From contig JAAOMT010000480.1 in NCBI GenBank assembly GCA_016748015.1, positions 560,101 to 624,100 of the forward strand: a stretch of DNA of 64,000 nucleotides. The letters run 5' to 3'. Both the position numbers and the translations under genes were made by a program. Each line of letters starts with the position of its first letter. The stretch's first letter is position 1. Positions 24,819 to 36,964 of the stretch are shown in pieces. The notes below the pieces were generated by a model. It had not been told where the DNA came from. It searched no databases and saw nothing but the letters and a program-made list of their open reading frames with translations. This DNA is from Geosiphon pyriformis. Lineage: Eukaryota > Glomeromycota > Glomeromycetes > Archaeosporales > Geosiphonaceae.

Positions 24819-25826
24819 ATGAAAACATCATCAAAAAACGTTACAAAGACACCCTTTGCAATTAAACTTGATCTACCTTTTCCTCCTGAAGTTTCTCCTA
24901 TAAGATTGATTGAGAAAGCTGTTATAAAGTTAAATGAATCCGGTCAAACATCTCGAATTCCTAATGCATTCATAGCCTATCGAATGGAATACTGTAAAGA
25001 ACTTAAGAAAACTGACCATCCTGTTATAACACAACCGATACTTTCTAGTATGGCAAAAGAATCATGGGATAAAGAGCCTGAACGAATTAGAAAGAAATAT
25101 CAGTTGATTGCAGCAGAAGCAAAAGAACTTTACAGACAAATTTGTCGTGAAAAAATTTCTTTTAACATTGACGCCAAAAAAGAAAAGAGCAAAGCGGAGG
25201 GTGATGAGTATGATCAGAATAGCTATTTGGTGGGTAATTCGTTTAATGACCCTTTAGCATTCAATTTCCAAATTCCCCCAGAATGTTCTTTGGACGGGAT
25301 GAATCGATCAAATGTAACTAGGACTACTTCTACTGGCCTCTCCTTACCATCGCCATATCCCACTCATCAAAGTAGATATGAGTTTTTGAATGAAATTCCA
25401 ACTATTGATTTTTTTGAAACAAGCCAAAATATCTCTTCAACTTCCACTCCTCCCAATCATAACGAACAATCTTTCGATGGACTATCTTTTACAGATGATT
25501 CACAATACTTTTCGAATCAATTTTTAGACCCAACCTCGAAAAGGTCTGAAATAATATCGAATTCGGCTGTTACCGCTTCAACCTCCAATTACTCACTACC
25601 TTATGGATTTCCGTCTTATGCAACAACAACAACAACAACAACAACAAACCAAAATCATACTTCTTTTCCCATATTAAGCTTTGAAAAAAATAAACAATCA
25701 AGCGAAGATTGCAAATGTTGCAATTGCTGCAAAGAAAAGGTTGAAACACTCAAGGGCCAAATGAGTCAATTAGAAAAAAAACTCGAAGCACTATCAAATT
25801 TAGTAAATAACAATTTAGCATCATAG
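24819..25826 (+). CDS. HMG-box protein, MATA-HMG-like (335 aa)
   Basis: Putative sequence-specific DNA-binding protein of the MATA-HMG type. The HMG box covers about residues 45-107: IPNAFIAYRMEYCKEL (helix 1), PILSSMAKESWDKEP (helix 2) and IRKKYQLIAAEAKELY (helix 3), the expected N-A-F-I, W and Y positions. The middle is Ser/Thr/Asn/Pro-rich and looks disordered, with a (ACA)n run giving eight Thr near 25620-25646. The C-terminus has a cysteine cluster (CKCCNCC, about 299-305) followed by a short coiled coil (VETLKGQMSQLEKKLEALSN). The frame opens upstream, but ATG 24819 (MKTSSKNVTK) is the likely start, because the upstream extension is low-complexity AT-rich sequence. Glomeromycotina carry large expansions of this family; a mating role is only a possibility. 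Confidence 0.85.
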   Translation: MKTSSKNVTKTPFAIKLDLPFPPEVSPIRLIEKAVIKLNESGQTSRIPNAFIAYRMEYCKELKKTDHPVITQPILSSMAKESWDKEPERIRKKYQLIAAEAKELYRQICREKISFNIDAKKEKSKAEGDEYDQNSYLVGNSFNDPLAFNFQIPPECSLDGMNRSNVTRTTSTGLSLPSPYPTHQSRYEFLNEIPTIDFFETSQNISSTSTPPNHNEQSFDGLSFTDDSQYFSNQFLDPTSKRSEIISNSAVTASTSNYSLPYGFPSYATTTTTTTTNQNHTSFPILSFEKNKQSSEDCKCCNCCKEKVETLKGQMSQLEKKLEALSNLVNNNLAS

Positions 25827-25829
25827 TAA

Positions 25830-28800
25830 AATCCTTTTATTTATTTATTTATTTTTACATAAATATCTTATCCATTTAAAAGAATAGGAATGAAAACTTT
25901 TGAACCGATTAAATTCCAAATATTAATTTAGAGCAAAATTTATATTTATATTTGGCAAAAAATAAAAATCTTGAAACTCTTTTTCTAAAAAAGTAATGAA
26001 AAGTGTACTTAAAATAAGTAAATTCTCATGACTATTATTTTGAAAATTTTAGAATTCAAACACCTAAAAATTTTATAAAATGGTTGAAAGAATATTTAAT
26101 TCAAACCAGAACATTTGGAATGAATCATTTTGTTACTAAAATTTTTCCTTTTTTTGATGATTTCTTTATTAATGAAATGAAGTATTTTTTCATTTGGGAA
26201 TTAAAAATCTGATGCAGGTACCTATAAAAATGGTTAAGAAATCAAAATTTCCCAGAATATCCAATCTTATGATTGAGGTAAACTTCCTCATACTGTATGA
26301 ATCTCTCCTCGAAAAAATTAATGAAAAATAGATATGCAGTATTGCATATTAAATATCCTATTGATCTCGTATTATTGTAAAATTGTGGCACTGTGGCACC
26401 GGAAAATTTAACATTTCCCATACTGACAATATTTAAAAACGGAAGTGGATGAAAAAATAGAAAAGTGGAGTATAAAATTTATTGAAATATCGGGGAAAGT
26501 AATTCAAGTTCCGAATATTTTAAATTATACAAAGACGTTTTCTAAAAATAAATTAAAAAGATCAGAGATTTTAGAAATAGTAAACATGTTATTTATTTTT
26601 TATCTTTTATTACTATTTTTAGACCTTTTACATTATAATCTGCAAAGGGTTTTTTTTTTAATATTAACAGTGCGTTTTTTGCGATAATGAATAATAATAA
26701 GGTAAGATCTCGAAAAGGCCACAAAGATAAACCATATTACATGCTTGACTATTTTTTTTAAAAAAAACCTTTGGTTCTAATAAAGGAATAGTTCAGTCTG
26801 GCTGAAAATCGATAAATTTCAATAAACTTTATCGATTGTTAGAGAATGCATTCTGAAACAAAATTTTCTCAAAAAAAACTTAATTCCCTTTCTCTTGCTT
26901 AAAGTTTTGCAGAGTATGTTGTGAACCATTTTTTTCAACTCTTTGATCTTTAAAATTTTTTTTGTGTGTGAAAGAAATTACTTTGAAATGAATGGGGAAT
27001 GAATCAGATATTTTAATAATTTGATTACTAACTATGGTGATTTTTTTTCGGATTACTTTATTAATTTCTCGATGCTTTTCTTATCTCAATTCCTGATTTA
27101 TCAAATGATAATAATATGAGATTGATATAGTTAAGATCTCAATCATGATTCAAGTTTAAGTTTCAATATAGGAAAAAGATTTTAATGGAAAATCTTGTTT
27201 TAGTTTGTGATAGTTCAAATTTTGAAAGACTATTTTCATAATTTGGAGTAATTGATAGCAGTATATAAATTTATTTATTACTGATTTAACTTGGCTAGTT
27301 AAATTATTCTATATATATTCATATAAAAGATGATTAAGCGATACCCATTTTAAAATAACTTGAACATATATATATTTCACTGAAAACTTGGAAATTTCAT
27401 GTAATTAATAAGAAGAAAGCGAAAATTTTTAAGGTAGAGGGATAGTAGTAAAAAATTTTATACAAAAAATTTCTTTACAGTTTAATATTTATGCCTTTAT
27501 AATTTGTAAAAAAATTCTATCTGCAAGGAAAAACTAAAAATGGTATTTTTAAGAACACACGAAAATTCAAATGATGATGCTACATGTTAATATGAACAGT
27601 TACACAGCATTTATTAAACAACAATAAAATGATTTGTGATATGTAACTCCAAAAAAAAAAAAAAATTTTTTTTTAAAAAAAAAACAATGGGTTACCAAAT
27701 ACATGTATAATTGTAGAAAGATCAAAAAAATATATATAATTTTCTCAAAAATTTAAAACTGCTCTTAATATAAATCGCAAATTTGACTTTCATCTAATGC
27801 AGGAGTTTTTTTTTATCTCGGTTAATCAAGATTACGAAAAAGTATGAGACCTTTTTTTTAAAAAAAGATTTTTTATGATATCACGATAAAAAAACCATTA
27901 AAAATATTCCCCCAATTAAATTTATTTTACTATGATCCTGTTGATAAAAGATCTAAATTTAAACCGCCATTTTGGCCATTTGATCAATCTTAACTTTATC
28001 CTGGTAATGGTTTCACAGTTTGCAAGAACAATCCCCATTAAAAAATTACCAAGAAGTTTGAAAAACTATTGTTCCACTAAAATTATTTTCAACTTAATTA
28101 ATTTTTTTAATTAATCTTTAAAAACACAATTTTTTTTGAAAATCTTTCTTTTTTGACAGTGATATAATAAGTGATTTAAATTAAATTAAAAAACGGTAAA
28201 AATCGTTACAAATGAATATACTTTAAAATTAAATTAAATTAATTCAATTTAATTCAATTTAATTCAATTTAATTCAATTCAATTCAATTCAATTCAATTC
28301 AATTTAATTCAATTCAATTCAATTCAATTCAATTCAATTCAATTCAATTCACTTCAATTTACTTCAATTTATTCAATAGTATTTATTTTTTTACCAAGTT
28401 TTAACAACGATAAAAATGACAGAAATGAAAATATTCTAGATCAAATTACAGAGAAATGTGGTTCGATCATTAAAAGATCATTCATGCGGTAAATAAGATG
28501 CTTTTTTTGAACCAATATATCCATTATATCCCATTTTCGATAAATAAATGATTGGTTATTTTGAACTCATAGATGATAAGAAATTGTGTAACCCGGTGTT
28601 TGAGGTTACAAAAAAGGAAATATCATATATGATTTCGGTAAATCTTATTATTCGCCTTTAATGCAAGTTAAAAAAAACTTTTAATGAGATCATTTGATAT
28701 CTTTGCTGCTGCTGTTAATGCTGCTACTACTGCTTATTAAAATTACAGCTTCTAAATTTAACCAATTTTTATACGGAATAGTAAAATTTTCTCATTATGA

Positions 28801-29900
28801 TCTTTCACTTTTTACGTTTTTTTATAGATTAGATTTTCTTTGCCCGACAAACTACTCCCCTGAATCAATGTCCCTTTCCAAAGACGGTTTAATGAGATAT
28901 ACAATTTGAAAACCTCATCCTAATATTTTATCTAGGTTTTACAATTAACTTTTCTTTGGCTTAAAATCTACATGGTTTACGAAAATTGAAATGCAAAATA
29001 GGGGAAGGCAAATTTTACTTACATCATTAACTTAATATCCTTTTGAACTTTGGCTGATACTAAGTATGAGTATGCATAGTATTAAATTTTCCTTTGTTTC
29101 CGCTGCGACAGATTTTGATGATCGATTCATTTGAAAAAAAATTGTAGTTAAAATATATATGCTTTTTTGTAACTATTTTTGTTTATATTCATCAGCATCT
29201 GAAATAGGTTCTTGTTTACCGGTAGGCTAAACTACTGCCCAAGAATTCATCCATAAAAATTTTCTGAAAAGAGTAATGATATACTGCTACCTTAAAATGG
29301 GAATTTCCATAGGCCTAAATTTAGATTTATATGCAGGCTTTGATTGTGCAGTTAAACGTCGCAGTAAATTTCAACGTGGGAGATATTTTTGAACTTTTGA
29401 AATTAACGTTCAAGCAAATTTTAATATCTTGTGGTCTCTCTAGTTGAGAATTTTTTATGAAACCTAGCTCATTAAAAACCGGTTTTATTTAGTGGATTTT
29501 TTTCGTAATGATTATCTTATCTCATGTCCGTCAAAGACGACTTGACCTTTGGTATAATTCAGTTCTTTTTTTAGCATAGAGAAAGCTCTTTGCCCAAATC
29601 CAAGATTAAATATGAATATGGCTCCACATTTAAAAACAAATCAAAATATTTAATTGATTCCAATAATGTACAATAAATTTCATCGTTATACTTTACAAAA
29701 GAATGATTAAATAAATCCAGAAAGCACATCGTAAAAAATCATCAAAGTAACAATCCGAAAAAATAGTATTTCACCAAGGTGTTTTACCTTTAAATCAATA
29801 ATTCCCTAAAAGCATACGAAATATTCGAATTAACTTCTGGTGTCTCAGCAAAAGAATAAATTTGCTTATAAAAGATTATCTCTCATCTGAAACGGGAGCA
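25830..29900. other. Intergenic AT-rich stretch, no gene seen
   Basis: Short frames only. Contains the AATTC minisatellite listed separately. No tRNA or rRNA was recognised by eye. Confidence 0.45.
28228..28376 (+). repeat. (AATTC)n/(AATTT)n minisatellite
   Basis: About 30 five-base units, first AAATT, then AATTC alternating with AATTT, then an uninterrupted AATTC run, ending in two variant CTTCAATTTA units. The mix of TTC and TTT units suggests point change and slippage. Confidence 0.95.
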
Positions 29901-29903
29901 AAA

Positions 29904-32075
29904 TCAAGCAGAAGGGTTTTCACTGCCTATCAATTTTTTCAGACAATAGCGAATGTAAAGCGAAGAGATGTTGCGTGGTTGTGTTTGAAATATAGACATA
30001 AGAATGCCCATTCCGAAAGAAAAAATCAGCACTTCTCCACCTCTGTGTGTGCAAAGTATATGTCATGAATAATAAGGAAGAATAGCTAGGTAAGATAACA
30101 GACGCATTAATACCTAATTGGTTTAATGACTCCTTTCTTCACCAACAACTTCCACATAGACTCGACTGACAATCGTAAACTATAAATTCCTATGTCAAGT
30201 CGTCGATGAGGATCTTCGGCAAAAATCCAGAGACCTCCAATTAGCCCATTAAGATAGATCCTTTTCAAGAATATTGACGAAAAGACTCGTTCAAAAATGG
30301 CTTTTATATTATAAAAGATCAGCAAAGAATCGATTTTCAACTTACCTAGAGACTGGAATAAAGTTGTTCGGAAAAATCTTTTGAAACCCACATATCAAAC
30401 CCCAAGAAGTTGCAAGCGCCATCGTAATACACGTACCACCTTTGAAGAATAAAGGTACAGAGTGGTTCAAAAAATGCCTCATAGTCTCGTAGGGTCTAAA
30501 TATTTGAATTAGATTTCAAGGAACCAAATAGCAACAAAAATCTCAATTAAATGTTGAGTTTGAAAAGCTAAAAGCGTAAGAGTCATGAAATAACGATACC
30601 GTTCTCGGACTTGTTTCCACCGAAGTACTAGACTTAGAAAGTTTATCATCCCCAGGAATTTCAACGTAGCAGCCCCTTCTTTTGCCACAAATTTTGAGAA
30701 ATTGAGTAAGCAACTCAACTCATCAGGATGCAGCATAGCGCACATAGTTCTCGTGTGTCCAGGATGGGCAAGTGCCAAAATTGGATTAATAGGCCCAAGT
30801 TCATTCGGCAATGATGAGCTATATGGGTGAAGCTGGGGAGAATTAAATTCTGGATAATGTAAATCGCCCAAAATCCTGATTGAATCAATAATATCACGAC
30901 CAGTAGGCCAAGGAAGGAATTCAGGATAGTTTATAGGACGTGGTTGAATATAAGTAGTACTTCTGCTGGCTATAAATCGACCATAACTTTCCTATTGATT
31001 CGAGGAAAACAGAAAAGGTTCGAAAAATAGAAAAGGTATTTTAAACCGCCAAATGAATTTCTTACCGGAAATGTATCAGGGTTTACTAAGTGAGCATAAA
31101 TTAACTGCGCAGAAGTTATTGGGAAAAGCATCCAGGATCCGCACCACCGTGGCATTTGTGGTATTAGCCGATTTTCTCGCATGGATTGATAAGCAAATTG
31201 TAAACTTTTAATTAACAAATATGTAGATAGAGATACTCTTTGTTCTTTATGCTTGAGGAAAAAGATTGTAGACCCTGCCAGTGCACCAGCAAAAAAAGGT
31301 GGTACAAAAGATGATTGAAATAAGTATTCATAATATTCACGCAGAGGAGGGAGCTTCAGAAATTGAAGTGCATTGTCGTAAATGGTTTCCGTATAGGTTC
31401 TTATATATGCTGGGCGAAATAAAGAATCAAACAAACGCCTGAAAAATCGTAGCAAGACTTTATACAATACAACATAAGAGGCTGCAGCGATTGCGATTTG
31501 TCGGGATCCTGCCCACGAGAGCCCCTTATAAATTTTCCGAAGACTAATAAAATATTGTCACGTGAATTGGAATTCCAATAACAAAAAAATTTTCACATAA
31601 TCTAACTTCTTATAGTTACTTATCACTTCTTCTCAGTTGTCCAGGCAAATTCCATAATGATTGTAAGGTCAAGACGAAAGCATAAACTTGAAGGAACACT
31701 TTTACACCACGACGTGTATCATCTGGAAAGCATTCATCATTGAGGCAAACAAGAGCTCGTAAAGGAGTGGAATGATCATGGTGCTTTCGACTATTTTATT
31801 AGAAGTGTAAGTGTCACTATCAATTTCAAGCCCCAAAGAAAATTAAAAAATTTTAAAGTCACACTCTGCCTTGTCACATGAATATATTCTGTCTGATCAG
31901 GCAAATTTATCCGAAGTTTGGCAAATAATGGTCTTGTTCGCCTTGAGACATTAGAATAATTATTGTTTGAAAGAACGAATGATGCCAGAAATAAGAAAAA
32001 GTGGTATTTTCTTGAGGGAAATGGAGCTTGGAATGATTGATTTGCTGTCAAATCTTGCATGTGGATAGCTTCCAT
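29904..32075 (-). CDS. TMEM135-like membrane protein (7 exons, 560 aa)
   Basis: Exons on minus: 31863-32075, 31620-31783, 31066-31543, 30600-30991, 30346-30495, 30114-30260 and 29904-30042. Introns are GT-AG, phases are consistent, and the sum is 1683 nt. The protein has the duplicated layout of the TMEM135/PMP24-like family. The first half contains FFAGALAGSTIFFLKHKEQR (about 209-227) and LSTYLLIKSLQFAYQSM (231-247). The second half contains IGGLWIFAEDPHRRLDIGIY (about 473-492), LRLSVESMWKLLVKKGVIKP and GGEVLIFSFGMGILMSIFQ (516-534), which matches the GEVLLF block of the family. HPDELSCLLNF lies between the halves. Human TMEM135 is found on peroxisomes and mitochondria and affects their dynamics; the role here is inference. 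The final exon is short but its match to the family block makes it convincing. Exon 1 and its donor are the weakest part. Confidence 0.82.
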
Positions 32076-32079
32076 TTCG

Positions 32080-33940
32080 GGTCGATTAACTGGTAACGTC
32101 TTTGAGAGGTTTGAAAGAGGCCTTTTTGATCTAAAATTTTAGTGCTATCATCGACAAAACATCGTTAAAGGGTTAACAACCTTGTTTGTTCAACAGAAAA
32201 TCTCACATAATTTATATAGTTTCAAATGATGATGATATGATATTGTTATGCGCTTTCATGCAGTGGTTTGTTCACAGATTCTAAAACCTGTTAGGTTTTC
32301 CATATATAGTTTTCCTAAAAAGGATGTTTTTTAAGGTATATCGAATCTTTGAGTTATTTTTAGGCCTAAAATTATCATTGATAGCTGTATTTATTTTCCT
32401 CCGAAATAAATGTAAAATAGATCTAAAAATATTGACGAAAGTTAAGCCATCCCTTCAAAAACTGCACAGCTTGGAAGGGATATTAATTAAAATATCCAAA
32501 TAATTTCCTTGGTCTTTTTAAAGGAAACTTGATAAATTTCTCAACTCACTGTCTTTTAAAAGAAGTTTATTTTGTGAATTTGGATATGATGACAGTTGAT
32601 AATAGCAGAAAAAGAAAATCAATCTTAGCAGAAAGTTTGGACTAAAATACATCAATAAAGCTTTTCACTCCATTTGAGGCATTAAACTTTGTGCTTCGAA
32701 TCTACTTTGATTTTGAATTTCTGCAATTATAACAATCTAATTTTTGAAATTGATTTATTTAAATGTCTTTCTTACATTATAATTGTAATTTCTAATTTTT
32801 TAACATCTTATATAATTACTTTTTAAAGTCATTATAACCGATTTTTAAATTTGTACGCTAATAAATGATTATTTTTCGTTAGATATATGTGCAATTTACG
32901 CATTGATTATTTATTATAGGGTTCTTAATACCACTCTTAATAAGTCAAAAATGAAGCGTATGCTGATTTGCAGAGAAAAAATAGATATTTGTGGTTTTGC
33001 AAACACCATAAACTATGTGTTAAACGAATTTATTTTGAGAATTTTATTTGATAAACGAAGCGATATTATTGTCAAAATGTAATTATCCCTTGATAAATGA
33101 CTTCTTATAAATAAGTCATCAAACACAGCATATTTTTATATTAATCTTTGATTTTTCAGTCTTAGGTTCATAAGAGAAATAATTGTTACAATGAAGATAA
33201 ATAATTGTCAGCTCTAATTAATTAACAAGTTTTATTGTATTGAATTATATTTTCAACTAAATTTATTCAACTGATATTTTTTCTAATGAGTTATGTTGCA
33301 AGTTTTTATAATTACAATATTGTTCAAATTTAATAAAAAATGAAATTGGTAATTAATTTAATTGGTTATTATTGTGGTAAAGAAAATTTTTCTATAAATA
33401 ATAAAACATCTCAAACAAGAATTTATATAAAAAGTAAAAACTAATTATGGTATTCATAATTTTTTTTAAAAAATTTAAAAGTTGTATGCAATTATAATTG
33501 TTCTTTTTGCCACTAATATTTAAAGCATTCATTTCATTTTGATAAAATTGGTTATTTTATATTATTTTGATATAAAAAAATGTGTTATTGAACTAATAAG
33601 AAATTTTTTCTTTATCTTGTTTTATTAAATATTGTGAGATTAATTATAATAAATATTGATTTCAAAACAAAATTAATAAGTAAAATCATCCTGAAAAATG
33701 TGTTGAAAATAGCAAACAGGTTGAAATAAATAAATTCTAAACTTTTCATTTGAATTTTAATAAGATTTTGAAAACTGCAAACTTTTTTTTTATTGAAATT
33801 TAATAATCTGTTATATGCATTTTTGCAATAACGTTTTATGAATTAAGAAAAAAGTAAAATCTTCATAACCAATCTTGGCAAAGTAATTAAAAGTAAGAAA
33901 TAATAAGTAATATTCTTAATTTTAAAAAATTTTTAATTAA
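32080..33940. other. Intergenic stretch grading into the AT-rich block
   Basis: The first 400 bases probably hold the promoter of the minus-strand TMEM135-like gene. From about 33 kb composition shifts to almost pure A/T. Confidence 0.4.
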
Positions 33941-33949
33941 TAACAATAA

Positions 33950-36900
33950 TCAAATATTTTTAAACTTTAATATAAAGATTGTTATTAAAAATTTCGAAAA
34001 TAATATAAAACTGTATTTTAGTTTTTACTAATTTAAAATTGGGTTTTAAAGACACTATTAGGTATTTTTGTATAAAATTTGTAATTTAGATTTTTTTAAA
34101 TTTTGTTACCAAATTTAAGCTTACTAATTTTCTTTTTTTTTGCCACTTTTAAGATTGCAAAACTTTTTGTGGCTCTTGTTTCTAAGTTTGTTTCTATTAT
34201 TGTGGTTTTTTGGTAAATTTTTTAGTGTTAAGTTAAAGTTAGTAAGTTTAGAAAAATATTTTATTGTTTATTTTAAGTTCTTTAAAGTTTCTAAAGTTGT
34301 TTTTGTTTACTGGTTGGTTTTAATAAAAAACAGTAATAAAATTTTTTTCTGTTTAATTAAAAAATTATTGTTCTTTAAAATATATTTAAGACCAAATTAA
34401 TGAACTTTTTTTGACTTTACTGCTTTTAAAATAAGTAATATAATTCTTAAATAAATAGTTAAATTTGTTTTATATTTTAGTTATTAAAGTTTAATTATTA
34501 TTTTTAAGTTTAAAAATATTATAAAAACAGCTATTATTAAAACTAGCACATTAAAAAAAACCAGATTTAATAATAATAAAAACTTTTAAATATTAGTATT
34601 ATTATAAATATCAAAATTTAATATATTTGGCTTTTAATTATAAAGCTGTTTCTTTAAATTTATTAAAACTTAATATTTAAATGTTAATACTGTTTAAGAT
34701 TATTGTAAATTGGTTTGTTAATTTAGCTTTTTATGTTAAAATTGCTGTTTTTTTTGTGTTATATAGTTTTTCAAATTATATCATAATTATTAAATTTAAG
34801 AACAAATTTAATATTATTTTATTAAATAATAATAATAAAATAATTAATAATCAAAATTTTGTGATAAATAATAATGTTTTGTTTAATAATTTAGTAGTTT
34901 TTTGAATAAATTACAAAAATTTAAGATTTATAAGATTTAAATAAATAGAATTATTAAAAACTTTTTTTTTGTAATTTTATAATCACAACTAAAGCAAAAA
35001 ATAAAAAAGTTGTAAACATTATAATATCTGAAGTTATTAATAATATTTTTACTAAAAACACATTTACAATTATAAAAACTGTTCAATAATAGTTTGTAAA
35101 ATATTTTTTTTAAATAATATTATAATAAATCAGTTTATTGATATTAGAACATTTTTTTAAAAATTTTATCAAAACAGTACACTAAAAATAATTTTAATAT
35201 AATTACTATTATCTTAAAAAACTTTGTTTTTTTTTTAAGTTAATTGTTAATTTTTTTATGGTGTTTAAAAAACTTTGTTTTTCTAATATTTTTTATAATA
35301 TATTGGTCTGTTTTGGTTTGAATTAGTTTTTGATTGTGTTGTTTAATATATTAAATCTTAATTAATTTTTTATTAATTTTAAAAGCAAAACAAATTATGT
35401 CTTTACATATAATTTTGTTTAATTAGTTTATTAAGTTATCTGATTTTAAAAATTAAACTAATTAAATAAAAATTAAAACTCATTTTTTTTGTTTTTTAAT
35501 AGTATTATTTAATAATACTTATTAATTATCAAATAATTTCTGAATAAGTAATTTTTTTTTTGGTATTTGGTGTTTTTTTTAAGATTAAATTGGCTTATAT
35601 TAAACTATTTTCTAATTTATACATAGTTATATTAATATAGAATTGGTTTTTAAAAACAATATTAAGCTTTTTTGTATAAAGTTTGTATTTTACTCTTTTT
35701 TAAATGCTGTTGTTTAAGTTTTACTTGTTAAATATTTTTTTTTATTACTTTTAAGATTGCAAAATCTTTTATAATATCTGTTTTTGTTTTTGTTTTTATT
35801 ATTAATATATATATAATATTTTTTTTATAATTTTAATAAATAATATTAAAAATGCTTTATGTATTTTCAGTAAAGTTTTTAGAATTAGTTTAAAACTAAT
35901 TAATTAATAACAAATTATTATTGTGTATTTTGGGTTTTATAAAACTATTGAGACTGTTTTTGCTTATTGATTAGTTTTAATAATAAATAATAATATTAAA
36001 AAAGTTTTTATTTTAAAAAATACATTTAAAACCAAGATAGTAATTTTTTTTCTGGTTGTATTGTTTTTAAAACCAGTAAATTGATTTTTTAAATATGTAA
36101 ATTATACTTGTTTTATTTTTTACTTTTTTAAATTTTTTGACAATTAAAATATATTATTGTTATCTTTGGTTTTTTAGCTAATTTAAATACTATTATTATT
36201 AAGATTAGTATTTTAAAAAAAGCTGTATTTGGTAAAAAACTTTTAAATATTAATATTGTTTTATATGTTAAAGTTTAAATTATTTAGTTTTTAATTATAA
36301 AATGTCTTTATTTTTTTTTAAATTTTTACTTAATTCTGTTATTAACTTTAAGATTTTTAAATCTGAATTTGCTAAAATAAGTTTTTATGCTTAAATTATA
36401 GCTTTTTTGGTTTTTTATCTGTTATTAGTATTGTTAATTTTGTGGTTAACTTTAAATTGGCTTTTCTAAATTTAAGCTTAAATTTGTTATTAAATTTATT
36501 GGTATTTTGATTTTATAATATAAAGTTAATTGTTGTTTTTTTTTAAATATTAAATTAAAAAAATTCTTGTAATTAAAAAAAATATTGATATTTTAAAAAA
36601 GTTGTTAATAATTTAACCAAAAAAATTTTTAATTTTAATATAAATTTATTTGATAATAATTCAAATTTTTTTAAAATAATAATGCTTTAAAAGCTATAAA
36701 CTTGTAATATCAAATTTGTTGTAAATAAAACTGTTGTATAATTAACTGGTTTGGTTCTTAATAATAATAGTTTGGTTGTTATTATGCAAAAAATAAGCTT
36801 TTTAAATAAATTTACTTTGATAAATTTAATATAATTTAATTTTTACTAAGTTTGTGTTTAATTATATATAAAAGATATATTAATCATATTTATTTTAGAA

Positions 36901-36960
36901 TATTATGTTGTTGTATTATAATTAATAATAATAATAATAAAATTATTAAAAATTGTATTA
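33950..36960 (+). repeat. AT-rich repeat block, tandem copies B and C
   Basis: Two head-to-tail copies of one unit. The anchor around 34041 (GGGTTTTAAAGACACTATTA) recurs at 35641 (TTGGTTTTTAAAAACAATAT), a period of about 1600 bases. Following landmarks recur in the same order: AAGATTGCAAAA at 34151 and 35752, a TTTATTGTTTATTTTAAG / ATTGTGTATTTTGGG anchor, and AAGCTGT/AAATGTC near 34640 and 36300. Copies differ mainly where one has C or G and the other T or A. No intact protein is recognisable; long frames here are low-complexity Leu/Ile/Phe/Lys/Asn. Confidence 0.75.
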
Positions 36961-36964
36961 ATAA

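Noticed and set aside
28228-28376. CRISPR-like array
   Set aside because: Units are five bases without spacers; it is a simple tandem repeat, and the genome is eukaryotic.
29862-30068. Plus-strand 68-codon frame
   Set aside because: Antisense to the last exon of the TMEM135-like gene, which matches the family on the minus strand.
30114-30300. Longer version of TMEM135-like exon 6 using an acceptor at 30301
   Set aside because: It would need the preceding exon in a frame with a stop upstream; the acceptor before 30260 keeps the family-like frame and phase.
34140-34905. Hydrophobic frames of 74-86 codons in the AT-rich block
   Set aside because: They lie in degraded repeat copies; other copies of the same unit have the frame broken, and the residue mix is what A/T-only DNA gives.
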